From: Gemmatirosa kalamazoonensis
GTDB lineage: Bacteria; Gemmatimonadota; Gemmatimonadetes; Gemmatimonadales; Gemmatimonadaceae
Assembly: GCF_000522985.1 (NCBI RefSeq)
Contig: NZ_CP007128.1
Location: 4,696,220-4,760,219 of the forward strand
DNA length: 64,000 nt
Reading direction: 5' to 3'
Numbering within the stretch: position 1 is the first letter of the stretch; every line of letters begins with the position of its first letter. The notes under the pieces were generated by a model, which ran no database searches, was not told where the DNA came from, and worked only from the letters and a program-made list of their open reading frames with translations. Below, in pieces: positions 46,123-54,513 of the stretch. A program made the position numbers and the translations under genes.

Positions 46123-46440
46123 CGGTCGCTCCTCGTGAGGGATGCGCGACCATGGCGCGCCGCGCGTCGCGCGTCAAGCGCGGGCCGCGGTGCCTAACGA
46201 TCTCGCGCGTCGTTAGGCACCGGCGCGGGCGCCGCGAGCCGTCATCCGTTTGCGCGCGCATGCGGCCCGGCTCGGCGGCGGCGACGCGGCCGGCGATGAC
46301 GCCGCCGTGACAGGTCGGTGACGCGCGTCGCGTGAATTGGCGGCAATTCCGCGCCGTGGCCCGAGCTTTGTGATACGACCCGTCAGCCGGGGGCCACGTC
46401 GGGTTCCGGTGACCACTTCGGGGTCCAAAGGACGTCGTCG
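46123..46440. other. Divergent intergenic region between OsmC and TonB genes
   Basis: The 318-bp gap must hold promoters for both genes. It contains the GTTAGGC inverted pair at 46190-46220. Before the tonB start there is AAAGGAC as a ribosome site. No other reading frame is convincing. Confidence 0.55.
46190..46220. promoter_or_regulatory. Inverted pair of GTTAGGC heptamers (11-bp arms)
   Basis: GTGCCTAACGA (46190-46200) and TCGTTAGGCAC (46210-46220) are perfect inverted copies around a 9-nt spacer. They could be an operator or a small hairpin. This is the only place where two of the dispersed heptamers pair head to head. Confidence 0.55.
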
Positions 46441-47235
46441 ATGCTACACCCATTCATCAGCGCGCGATCGGTCCGCCTGCCGCGTCATGACGTGGGCGGT
46501 GTTTTCACCAGCGTGGCCCTGCACGGCGGCATCATCGCGCTCGCCGTCGCCGCCACGGCCCCGAAGCTGTCGCGCTCCGTCGTGGTGCGCAGCCCGGGCG
46601 TCGAGCACGTCGTCTTCACCGGCATCACGCACGCCGATCCGCTGCGGGTCGCCACGGCGTCGGCGGCCCGCGCGGTGCGACACGCGCGACGCGGCCGCGG
46701 GCTCGCCCGCCTCGCCGCCCAGGCCACGACCCGCGTGGTGACGCGCGACCTCGCCGCCGCGCTCGCGCTCACCGACGAATCGCTGCTCGCCGTCCTCGAC
46801 GCCATGCAGCTCGACGTGCCCGACGTCGATCTCGAGACGCGCGCCAGCGGCGGCATCGAGTTCGCCCGCGACGCGGTCGAGGAGTTCAGCGGGCGCGTGA
46901 AGTTCGCCCCGCGGCCGAACGCCGGCGACGCCTACACCGAAGAAATCGTCGAGAAAGTCGTCGCGCCGTTCGGCAACAACCCGCGCCCCCACTACCCGGC
47001 GCGGCTTCAGGCCGACCAGGTCGAGGGGAGCTTCATCGTGCGCTTCGTCGTCGACAGCACGGGACGCGTCGAGTCGAAGAGCCTCCAATTCCCCACGACC
47101 GCGCACAAGCTGTTCATCAAGTCGATCCGCGACGCGCTGCTCCGCTCGCGCTACCTGCCCGCGGAGCTGGCCGGACGCCACGTGCCGCAGCTCGTCCAAC
47201 AGCGGTTCTCGTTCACGCTGGAACGGCTGCGGTGA
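46441..47235 (+). CDS. TonB-type energy transducer
   Basis: The 264-aa protein has one membrane helix near residues 20-40 (GVFTSVALHGGIIALAVAA). The C-terminal domain is typical of TonB: PHYPARLQADQVEGSFIVRF, VVDSTGRVESKSLQ and IRDALLRSRYLPAELAGR. The long Pro-rich spacer of enteric TonB is missing; a basic and Ala-rich stretch replaces it. It should couple inner-membrane proton motive force to outer-membrane receptors, for instance the one at 58185-60544. No ExbB/ExbD genes lie beside it. It ends convergently with yceI-like across element 10. Confidence 0.87.
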   Translation: MLHPFISARSVRLPRHDVGGVFTSVALHGGIIALAVAATAPKLSRSVVVRSPGVEHVVFTGITHADPLRVATASAARAVRHARRGRGLARLAAQATTRVVTRDLAAALALTDESLLAVLDAMQLDVPDVDLETRASGGIEFARDAVEEFSGRVKFAPRPNAGDAYTEEIVEKVVAPFGNNPRPHYPARLQADQVEGSFIVRFVVDSTGRVESKSLQFPTTAHKLFIKSIRDALLRSRYLPAELAGRHVPQLVQQRFSFTLERLR

Positions 47236-47248
47236 ATCCTGCTGCGCG

Positions 47249-47306
47249 GCGGCGTGGCGGCGTGGCTGCGTGACGGCACGTCCACGCAGCCACGCCGCCA
47301 CGCCGC
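47249..47306. repeat. Hairpin repeat (element 10), GTGGCTGC / GTGGCGGC family
   Basis: The arms 47249-47272 and 47283-47306 are perfect inverted copies of 24 bp around the 10-nt loop ACGGCACGTC. The same loop occurs in element 13. It lies between the convergent tonB-like and yceI-like stops, 5 bp from the latter. Confidence 0.95.
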
Positions 47307-47311
47307 GGTGC

Positions 47312-47887
47312 TCAGGTGTTCGCCTGCATCACGAACTGCACCTCGAGATCGATCCGCACCCGGTTCGCGACGAGCACGCCGCCCGTCTCGATCGCCTGGT
47401 TCCAGCGCAGCCCCCAGTCGCGACGGTCGATGTCGGTGTGGGCGCTGAAGCCGACGCGCTCGCCGCCCCACGGGTCGGTGCCGCGCCCCTCGAACTCGCA
47501 GTCGAACACGACCTCCATCTTCGTGTCGCGGATCGTCAGGTCGCCCACGAGCTTGAACCGGTCGCCCTCGGCCCGCGGCTGGGAGCCGTCGATCCGCGTG
47601 CTGCGGAACGTGATCTTCGGGAAGCGGTCGCCGTCGAAGAAGTCCGCGCCCTTGAGGTGCGCGTCGCGGTCGGGTGAGCCGGTGTCGATGCTCGCCACGT
47701 CGAGCTCGGCCTCGACGCAGCACCCTTCCGGGTGCTCCTCGCTCCCCGTGAGCGTCGCGCGAACCGATTTGAAGCGGCCGCGCACCGTGGTCATCATCAT
47801 GTGCTTCACGGCGAACTCGACGCTCGAGTGCGATGCGTCGAGCTGCCACGTCTGCGTGCCGGCCTGCGTGTCGGCGATTCCAGTCAC
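47312..47887 (-). CDS. YceI-family lipocalin-like protein
   Basis: The 191-aa protein has the YceI fold: TWQLDASHSSVEFAVKHMMM, VRGRFKSVRATLTG, ASIDTGSPDRDAHLKGADFF, FPKITFRSTRI and the terminal VANRVRIDLEVQFVMQ. Members bind isoprenoid-like lipids and are often induced by base or stress. No signal peptide is present, so it is probably cytosolic. It begins 60 bp from the DUF2239 stop on the same strand. Confidence 0.92.
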   Translation of the reverse strand: MTGIADTQAGTQTWQLDASHSSVEFAVKHMMMTTVRGRFKSVRATLTGSEEHPEGCCVEAELDVASIDTGSPDRDAHLKGADFFDGDRFPKITFRSTRIDGSQPRAEGDRFKLVGDLTIRDTKMEVVFDCEFEGRGTDPWGGERVGFSAHTDIDRRDWGLRWNQAIETGGVLVANRVRIDLEVQFVMQANT

Positions 47888-47947
47888 GTCACTCCCTCCA
47901 CTGAAGGAAGCCAGCGCAGGGCGGCCAGTGGCGTGCCAGTCGGATCG

Positions 47948-48541
47948 TTAGGCGTCGAACGCGGCGGCGGCGAGGCGGCGCGCGTGGTCGCGGACGTCCG
48001 ACGGCCAGTCGGCGGTCTGCGCCGTGAACCGCACGCGGTCGCCGGCGAACAGCGCGCGCGTCGCCTCCTCGAATCCCGGCGCGTCGCCCGCCATCGCCGA
48101 CATGAAGCGGTAGGCAGCCTCGCGCGCCGCGCGAAGCCGGTCCGCCGGCTCGCGATCCCGGCGCGCCTCGTCCACGAGCCGCCGCAGCGCCACCGACGCG
48201 CCGCCCGGCTGCGCCGCCAGCCACTCCCAGTGCCGGGGCAGCAGCGTCACCTCGCGCGCCACGACGCCGAGCCGCGGACGCCCGGGACCGCGCGTCGCCT
48301 TCGGCTCCTCCGCCGGCGGTGGTGGGGGCGCGAGCCGACGGAGCACGTCCTCGTCGGAGCCGCGCAGATCGAGCTCGATCGGCTCGCTCGTGTCGTCGTC
48401 GAACACGAGCACCGGCCCGGTCGGGCCGCGCTCCACGACCGCTTTCGTCGCCAGCGCCACCTCGCCGAGCGCCCCCGACGCGATGCGCCGGGTCCCCTCG
48501 AACGCGGTGCACCGCGCCCCCTGTCGTCCGTCCATCGCCAT
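47948..48541 (-). CDS. DUF2239-family protein
   Basis: The 197-aa protein belongs to the uncharacterised DUF2239 family, recognised from CTAFEGTRRIASGALGEVAL, VLVFDDDTSEPIELDLRGS, RGPGRPRLGVVAREVTLLP, RHWEWLAAQPGGASVALRRL and AYRFMSAMAGDAPGFEEAT. It has no signal peptide or membrane segment. The GPGRPRLG segment resembles an AT-hook-like basic motif, and the following helix pair may contact DNA; this is inference. The stop codon is within a GCCTAAC heptamer. It is divergent from the SRPBCC gene. An alternative start 6 bp downstream is possible. Confidence 0.88.
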   Translation of the reverse strand: MAMDGRQGARCTAFEGTRRIASGALGEVALATKAVVERGPTGPVLVFDDDTSEPIELDLRGSDEDVLRRLAPPPPPAEEPKATRGPGRPRLGVVAREVTLLPRHWEWLAAQPGGASVALRRLVDEARRDREPADRLRAAREAAYRFMSAMAGDAPGFEEATRALFAGDRVRFTAQTADWPSDVRDHARRLAAAAFDA

Positions 48542-48702
48542 ATTGTGTCCGGGTAAAATCGTGCCCCAGTCTACCGCCGGACCGGCGCGGGCGTCAAGGG
48601 CGCCTAACGATTCCGCGGTCCCGGCACGCGGGGCATGCCCTATGCGCCCGGTGCCCGCTCTCACGGATCACATCAACGCCGATCATGGCGAGGGGGCGAC
48701 GC

Positions 48703-49755
48703 ATGGGTACGGGACTCGACGGCAGCACGACGACGACGGGAACGGGCGACGGCCTCGCGTGGCGCCGACGCGCCGATGGGGGCGAGCGCCCTGCCACGCG
48801 CACCGAGAACGCTCGCTATCAGCGGCTCGCCGACGCGGACCGCGGCACGGGCGGGGAGAGCCTCTCGGACTTCCTCGGCTACTTCAGCATCGGGCTCGGG
48901 CTCGCCGAGTCGCTCATGCCCGGCGTCATGGCGCGCGTCATCGGCATCGACCACGAGGACGAGACGAACCGCAACACGCTCCGGCTGATGGGGCTGCGGG
49001 AGATCACGAACGGGCTCGCGGTGCTCGGCAAGCAGCAGCCGGAGAAGGCGATGTGGTCGCGCGTCGCCGGCGACGCGCTCGACCTCGCGCTCCTCGGCAA
49101 GGCGCTCACGAACCCGAAGAACTCGCGCGGCCGCACGCTGTTCGCCACCGCGAACGTGCTCGCCGTCTCGGCACTCGACGTCATGGCGGCGCGGCAGCTC
49201 TCGAAGCAGCCGAAGACCGAGGCGAACGCCGGCGCCGACGCGGGGATCATCCACACGAAGCGCTCCATCACCGTCGGCAAGCCGGTGGCGGAGGTCTACG
49301 CGTACTGGCGCGACTTCGCCAACCTGCCGCGGTTCATGCGCCATCTCGAGTCGGTGACGGTGCTCGACGACCGCCGCTCGCACTGGGTCGCGAAGGCGCC
49401 CGCCGGCCAGCGGGTCGAGTGGGACGCGGAGCTCACGGAGGATCGGCCGAACGAGCTGATCGCGTGGCGCTCGATCGAGGGGAGCGGGATCTGGAACGCG
49501 GGGACGGTGCGCTTCCAGCCGGCGCCGGGCGGCCGCGGCACCGAGGTGCGCGTGGACCTCAGCTACGACCCGCCGTTAGGCAAGCTCGGGTCCAAGGTCG
49601 CGATGCTGTGGCGCGAGGAGCCCGGGCAGCAGGTGCAGGACGACCTGCGCCACTTCAAGCAGGTGATGGAGATCGGCGAGATCCTGGTCTCCGACGCGAC
49701 GAAGCAGCGCGGCCCGCACCCGGCGGCGCCCGACGACAAGCCGGTCGAACTCTGA
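48703..49755 (+). CDS. Protein with SRPBCC (polyketide cyclase-like) domain
   Basis: The 350-aa protein has an N-terminal half with hydrophobic helices ([39 protein letters not shown]), which may be membrane-associated. The C-terminal half ([76 protein letters not shown]) is a START/SRPBCC ligand-binding fold. The ligand is unknown. AGGGGG precedes ATG 48703; an ATG at 48685 is an alternative. It is 16 bp from the alcohol dehydrogenase gene, so co-transcription is likely. Confidence 0.85.
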   Translation: MGTGLDGSTTTTGTGDGLAWRRRADGGERPATRTENARYQRLADADRGTGGESLSDFLGYFSIGLGLAESLMPGVMARVIGIDHEDETNRNTLRLMGLREITNGLAVLGKQQPEKAMWSRVAGDALDLALLGKALTNPKNSRGRTLFATANVLAVSALDVMAARQLSKQPKTEANAGADAGIIHTKRSITVGKPVAEVYAYWRDFANLPRFMRHLESVTVLDDRRSHWVAKAPAGQRVEWDAELTEDRPNELIAWRSIEGSGIWNAGTVRFQPAPGGRGTEVRVDLSYDPPLGKLGSKVAMLWREEPGQQVQDDLRHFKQVMEIGEILVSDATKQRGPHPAAPDDKPVEL

Positions 49756-49771
49756 TCCCGAGGTACTGTCG

Positions 49772-50944
49772 ATGAAGGCCATTTGCTGGATGGGACCGCA
49801 GAACATGCAGGCGCGCGAGGTGCCGGATCCGAAGATCCTGAACCAGCGCGACTGCATCGTGAAGGTGACGTCGACGGCGATCTGCGGCTCCGACCTGCAC
49901 CTCTACAACGGGTTCCTGCCGATGATGGAGCCCGGCGACATCATGGGCCACGAGTTCATGGGCGAGGTGGTCGAGGTGGGGCGCGACGTGAAGAACCTCA
50001 AGGTCGGCGACCGCGTGGTCGTCCCCTTCCCGATCGCGTGCGGCGCGTGCGAGCCGTGCAAGGCGGGCGCGACGTCGCTGTGCGAGAACTCGAACCCGAA
50101 CGCGTACATCGCCGAGAAGATGCTCGGCCACTCGCCGTCCGGGATCTTCGGCTACTCGCATCTCACGGGCGGCTTCGCGGGCGGGCAGGCGGAGTACGCG
50201 CGCGTCCCGTTCGCCGACTTCGGGCCGATGGTCGTGCCCGAGGGGCTCACCGACGACCAGGTGCTGTTCCTCACCGACATCCTGCCGACGGGCTACATGG
50301 GCGCCGAGATGTGCGGCATCAAGCCCGGCGACACGGTCGCGGTGTGGGGATGTGGCCCGGTGGGCCAGTTCGCGATCGCGAGCGCGTATCTGCTGGGTGC
50401 CGAGCGCGTGTTCGCGATCGACCGGTTCGAGTACCGGCTGCAGCGCGCGCGCGAGCAGGCCGGTGCCATCACGATCAACTACGAGGAGGTCGACTCGGTC
50501 CCCGACGTACTGCTCGACCTCACCGCCGGCCGCGGCCCCGATCACTGCATCGACGCGGTGGGCGCCGAGGGGCACACCCACGGGGTGCAGTATCTGCACG
50601 ACCGCGCGAAGCAGATGATGCGCGTGCAGACCGATCGCCCGATCGCGCTCCGCGAGGCCATCCACTCCTGCCGCAACGGCGGCACGGTCTCCGTGATCGG
50701 CGTGTATACGGGGCTCATCGACAAGTTCCCGATGAACGCCGTGATGAACCGGTCGCTCACGATCAAGACCGGCCAGTGCCACGTGCACCGCTACATGAAG
50801 CCGCTGCTCGAGCGCATCCAGAAGGGCGAGATCGACCCGACGTTCGTGATCTCGCACCACATGAAGCTCGACGAGGCGCCGAAGGGGTACAAGATCTTCA
50901 ACGACAAGCTGGACAACTGCGAGAAGATCGTGCTCTCGGCCTGA
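49772..50944 (+). CDS. Zinc-dependent alcohol dehydrogenase, formaldehyde-dehydrogenase-like
   Basis: This cytosolic oxidoreductase of 390 aa has the catalytic zinc region [12 protein letters not shown] and [12 protein letters not shown], and the structural zinc Cys cluster [17 protein letters not shown]. The Rossmann core has [20 protein letters not shown]. The NAD-pocket region [19 protein letters not shown] and the late [18 protein letters not shown] match the glutathione-independent formaldehyde dehydrogenase-like branch. The substrate is an alcohol or aldehyde by family inference. It shares a transcript with the SRPBCC gene and converges on the esterase across element 11. Confidence 0.9.
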   Translation: MKAICWMGPQNMQAREVPDPKILNQRDCIVKVTSTAICGSDLHLYNGFLPMMEPGDIMGHEFMGEVVEVGRDVKNLKVGDRVVVPFPIACGACEPCKAGATSLCENSNPNAYIAEKMLGHSPSGIFGYSHLTGGFAGGQAEYARVPFADFGPMVVPEGLTDDQVLFLTDILPTGYMGAEMCGIKPGDTVAVWGCGPVGQFAIASAYLLGAERVFAIDRFEYRLQRAREQAGAITINYEEVDSVPDVLLDLTAGRGPDHCIDAVGAEGHTHGVQYLHDRAKQMMRVQTDRPIALREAIHSCRNGGTVSVIGVYTGLIDKFPMNAVMNRSLTIKTGQCHVHRYMKPLLERIQKGEIDPTFVISHHMKLDEAPKGYKIFNDKLDNCEKIVLSA

Positions 50945-50947
50945 TTC

Positions 50948-51028
50948 GTCTCACGCGGAGATGCGGAGGCCGCGGACGACACCGACCGCTCAGGTGTTCT
51001 CCGCGGCCTCCGCGCCTCCGCGTGAGAC
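50948..51028. repeat. Hairpin repeat (element 11), GCGGAG-type arms
   Basis: The arms 50948-50976 and 51000-51028 pair at 27 of 29 positions and contain CGCGGAG/GCGGAGGCC units. It is related to the GCAGAG-type elements 1 and 8. It lies between convergent stops: 3 bp from one and 3 bp from the other. Confidence 0.9.
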
Positions 51029-51031
51029 TTG

Positions 51032-52183
51032 TCAGAGCGTCCGCGACAGGAACTGGAACGCCGCCACGCCGTTGAACTCGTGGCCGCCGTCGTGCACGGC
51101 GGAGCCGAAGCGGTCGGTCGCGCCGAAGGCGTCGTAGATGCGGCGCCCCGTCGCGGCGGCGCGGTCGAAGCCGGCGATGGGGAAGATGTGGTCGGCGCGC
51201 CCGGACTCGACGAACAGGGCGCGCGGCGCGACGAGCCCCGCGACGTCGGCCATCTCCATGTCGTGCAGCAGGCCGGGCACGTAGTTGTCCGGGCAGTGCG
51301 AGATCTGCACGATGCTGTCGCGGAACGTGTTGAAGTACGCGCTCACCACCGCGGCCTTCACCCGGCCGTCGAGCGCGGCGGTGAACAGCGACGTCGTGCC
51401 GCCGCTCGACGCGCCTAACGTGGCGATGCGGCGGCCGTCCACCTCGGGGCGCGACTGCAGGTAGTCGATCGCGCGCATCGCGTCCCACACGCGCCAGCCG
51501 AGCATCGACTGGCCGAACAGCAGCGCGGCGCACGCCGCCGGACGACACGAGTTCTCGGTCGGTCCCGCGCGGCGTGCCGCGGCGTCGCGCCGCATGCCGA
51601 AGCCGAGCTGCTCGAGCGCGAGCACCGCGTAGCCGTGCTCCACGCACTGCAGCGCGTACTCCTTCGCGTACCCGACGCCGCGTTGCCCGGACGGCGTCTC
51701 GTCGACGCCGAAGCCCATGATGTCGGCGACGCCGCGGCCGTGCCCCGGCAGTGCGACGATCGCCGGCAGCGGACGCCGTCCTTCCGTCGGCAGCAGCAGG
51801 TAGCCGACGGCCGAGAGGTGCGCGCGCGTGTCGAACACGACCTTCTCGCGCGTGTAGCCGCCGAAGTCCGCCGTCGACACGACCTCCGCGTTCAGCGGCA
51901 CGCGCGTCGTGGGCAGGCCGCCGATCCGATCCAGAAGCCGCTGCCGCGCGCGCCGCTGCCACCGCTTCGCCGACGCGGCGTCGGTGGCGCGGAACGCGTG
52001 CGCCGGGGTGATGTCGTCGTACGCGGCCAGGCAGAACGCCTGGCTGTCGAGCCGCGCTTCCAGCTCCGTCGGCGCCACGTCGGCCGTCGGCTCGGCGCTC
52101 GCGGCTCGCGCGCCGGCAAGGTTGCCCGTAGCGGCGAGCGCGCCCGCCATCGTGCCGTGCTTCAGGAACTCGCGACGCTGCAT
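51032..52183 (-). CDS. Tat-exported alpha/beta-hydrolase, acetyl-xylan-esterase-like
   Basis: The 383-aa hydrolase starts with a twin-arginine signal (QRREFLKHGTMAGALAATG). The alpha/beta-hydrolase fold has the oxyanion region AIVALPGHGRG, nucleophile elbow RRIATLGASSGGTTS, the Asp region APRALFVESGRADHIFP and catalytic His in DGGHEFNGV. It resembles the DUF/abhydrolase group of acetyl-xylan esterases and cephalosporin deacetylases. It probably removes acyl groups from extracellular glycans; the substrate is inferred. Hairpins flank both ends (elements 11 and 12). Confidence 0.86.
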   Translation of the reverse strand: MQRREFLKHGTMAGALAATGNLAGARAASAEPTADVAPTELEARLDSQAFCLAAYDDITPAHAFRATDAASAKRWQRRARQRLLDRIGGLPTTRVPLNAEVVSTADFGGYTREKVVFDTRAHLSAVGYLLLPTEGRRPLPAIVALPGHGRGVADIMGFGVDETPSGQRGVGYAKEYALQCVEHGYAVLALEQLGFGMRRDAAARRAGPTENSCRPAACAALLFGQSMLGWRVWDAMRAIDYLQSRPEVDGRRIATLGASSGGTTSLFTAALDGRVKAAVVSAYFNTFRDSIVQISHCPDNYVPGLLHDMEMADVAGLVAPRALFVESGRADHIFPIAGFDRAAATGRRIYDAFGATDRFGSAVHDGGHEFNGVAAFQFLSRTL

Positions 52184-52206
52184 TGCTGTGTCCTCGGTGG
52201 GAGCAT

Positions 52207-52263
52207 CCGCAGATTACGCCGATTACGCAGAAGGGGAATCGGCGTGATCGGCGTAATCTGCGG
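52207..52263. repeat. Hairpin repeat (element 12), GATTACGCC type
   Basis: The arms 52207-52228 and 52242-52263 pair at 21 of 22 positions. Each arm holds two ATTACGC(C/G) units. It separates the esterase start from the stop of the unknown 660-aa gene. Confidence 0.9.
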
Positions 52264-52277
52264 ACTCGAGGACGGCT

Positions 52278-54260
52278 CTACCGACAGAAGCCGATGTAGT
52301 CGTGCCGGTCCGACGGCTCGGCCTCGCCGGTGGTCACGCGCACCTCGGCGAACAGCTGCACGAGGTACGAGCAGGGCGCGAGGTCGGTCAGCACCCAGCC
52401 GTTCGGCGTGGCGGTGCCGAAGCGGTCGTCCGGCGACGGGTTCGGCACGTTGAGCGGCTTCGCCGGCGTCGGGCCACCCTCCACCCACATCGAGACCGCG
52501 CCGAGGTTCGGGTGCGCCGCGGTGAACTGCGGCGTGAGCGTCGCGTTGATCGGCGTGCACCCGGCGCCGCCGGAGAGCTCCGCGAGATCGACGACCGTCA
52601 CCGCGATGTCGGAGAACGCCGGCGTTGGGCTCCACTCCGGGTGGCGCGTGATGTTCGTGTACGTCGGGTTCGAGATCGCCATGCGGCGCACGCGCCCCGC
52701 GGCGATCTCGCTCGGCGCCACCGCCCACCGGCGCACGCGCATCCGGATCGCGAAGAAGTGCTCGCGCGGCACCGTGCGCCCCTCGGACTGTGCCGCGTCG
52801 CCCGCCTGCAGCGCCGAGCAGTCGATCGTCTCGAACGTGGCGAGCGCGGTGGACGCGACGTTCGCGAGGAGGCCCGTGTTCGCGACGAACAGCCCGCCCG
52901 ACGCCTTGTTGATGTTGTTGTTCTGCGGCACGCGGATCCACCCGCCGACGATGTCCGCGTTCACGTAGTCGGCGTTCGGCGGCGGCGGTCCCGGCGGGCC
53001 GTTCACGAGCACGCGCAGCTCGGTGAGGATGTCGTCCGGATCGAGCGCGGACGGGTCGAAGAGCTGGATGACGCCGATCTGCGTCTCGCCGATCGCGGCG
53101 ATCGGCACGGGCGCGAACGACAGTGCCGCCTCGTTCGTGCTGCCCAACGCGTACTCGGCGAACTCGAAGCGGTACTCGAGCGGGTCGGTGGTGAACGGCA
53201 TGTGCTGCCCGAGCACGCCGCGCAGCGGTAGCGTGGCGAAGAACGCGCGGTCGGCGAGCGCCGGGTTCACGTGCAGCGTGCGGCCGTTGCCGGTGAGTGG
53301 GTCGGAGTCGATCCCCGTCGTCGCCTGGTAGCGCCCGACCTGGAAGAACGACGTGATCGGCTGCTGGTCGAGGTCCCCGCCATCGGTCGGCGCGTCGTCG
53401 AGGTGCAGGTCCACACGCTTGCAGTGGCCCACGTTCTCGCGGTCCGCCGCGCGCCCGCGCGACGGCGGTTCGGTGAGCAGCGCGGTGCCGCCCGCCGTCT
53501 CGACGCGGAAGTACAGATCCGGCCCGCTCACGAACTCGATCTGCAGGAACGGGAAGATCGTCGGCGTGAAGTCGTCGGTGGCGTAGTCGATCCGGTAGCG
53601 CCCCGCCCCGTTCGTGAGATCCGAGCCGAGGGCGTCGTTCTGCAGCCAGTCGACGTCGAACGCGCGGACGCGCACGTTAGGCACCGGCGTGTTGAGCGCC
53701 CCCGCGCTCACCGTGCCGTACACGGTCCAGCCGCCGAACAGGGTGCGGATGCCGCACCAGAAGCGCGCCGGCACCGTGTAGTCGAACGCGGCGATCGCCG
53801 TCTCCTCGCGCACGCGCCACCGCGGCTGCAGCGTGGTGAGCGCGAACTGCACCGGGCCGTGCGGCCGCGGACGCGGCGGGAGATGCGGCACGGTGCCGCA
53901 GTAGACGTCGATCTCGAACGCGGCGCCGCCGTAGCCGCGATCGGCACTGATGGTGATCGCGAAGCGGCCGTCCTCGTCGAGCAGCCCCTCGGCGAGCAGG
54001 TTGCCCGCCTTCGCCGCCACCTGCTCGTCGGTGAGCACGGCGAGCGTGTCCTTTGGCAGCGCCGCGGCGCGCGCCGCGGTCACCTCGGGCACGTCGGTGG
54101 GCCGGTAGAGCCGCACGCGCGCGCCGGCGAGCGGCTCCGGGAAGTCCGGCCCGAGCAGCCCCTCGAGCCGCCCCTGGAGGATGAAGCTCGTCGGTCCGGA
54201 CGTCGCGCCCCGACGATAGTCGGTCACGGCGCGTTCGGTTCCCGCAAACGACTGGTCCAT
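52278..54260 (-). CDS. Large protein of unknown function with transthyretin-like modules
   Basis: The 660-aa protein has no signal peptide or membrane segment. GGGAGGTGG before ATG 54260 is a strong ribosome site. Two carboxypeptidase-regulatory or transthyretin-like modules are suggested: residues about 27-125 (FILQGRLEGLLGPDFPEPLA... LDEDGRFAITISADRGYG) and about 165-235 (VYGTVSAGALNTPVPNVRVR... GAGRYRIDY). The remaining half is beta-rich with no motif that I recognise (GGWIRVPQNNNINKASGGLF). It is not obviously a phage or injection-system protein. It is flanked by hairpin elements 12 and 13. Confidence 0.65.
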   Translation of the reverse strand: MDQSFAGTERAVTDYRRGATSGPTSFILQGRLEGLLGPDFPEPLAGARVRLYRPTDVPEVTAARAAALPKDTLAVLTDEQVAAKAGNLLAEGLLDEDGRFAITISADRGYGGAAFEIDVYCGTVPHLPPRPRPHGPVQFALTTLQPRWRVREETAIAAFDYTVPARFWCGIRTLFGGWTVYGTVSAGALNTPVPNVRVRAFDVDWLQNDALGSDLTNGAGRYRIDYATDDFTPTIFPFLQIEFVSGPDLYFRVETAGGTALLTEPPSRGRAADRENVGHCKRVDLHLDDAPTDGGDLDQQPITSFFQVGRYQATTGIDSDPLTGNGRTLHVNPALADRAFFATLPLRGVLGQHMPFTTDPLEYRFEFAEYALGSTNEAALSFAPVPIAAIGETQIGVIQLFDPSALDPDDILTELRVLVNGPPGPPPPNADYVNADIVGGWIRVPQNNNINKASGGLFVANTGLLANVASTALATFETIDCSALQAGDAAQSEGRTVPREHFFAIRMRVRRWAVAPSEIAAGRVRRMAISNPTYTNITRHPEWSPTPAFSDIAVTVVDLAELSGGAGCTPINATLTPQFTAAHPNLGAVSMWVEGGPTPAKPLNVPNPSPDDRFGTATPNGWVLTDLAPCSYLVQLFAEVRVTTGEAEPSDRHDYIGFCR

Positions 54261-54417
54261 CGCCACCTCCCGCGTCCGCCGACGCGGCACGAGGAGAGAG
54301 GGGCGCGCGGACGCCGCGTCGCGCTCGCGCGACACCGTATCCGACGTGGAGCCTCCTGCTCCGCGCCGGACGCCCACGATGCGGCGGACCAGATGTCTCG
54401 GCAACCACGCTCAAGTG

Positions 54418-54511
54418 TGGCTGCGTGGCTGCGTCGCTGCGTGACGGCACGTCCACGCAGCCACGCAGCCACGCAGCCACGCAGCCACGCAGCCACGCAG
54501 CCACGCAGCCA
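54418..54511. repeat. Hairpin repeat (element 13), GTGGCTGC family
   Basis: The left arm (54418-54442) has three CTGCGTGG-type units and the right arm (54453-54511) has seven CACGCAGC units. They flank the loop ACGGCACGTC, the same as in element 10. The right end is 3 bp from the ADOP stop. The unequal unit numbers show that the arms change length independently. Confidence 0.93.
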
Positions 54512-54513
54512 CG

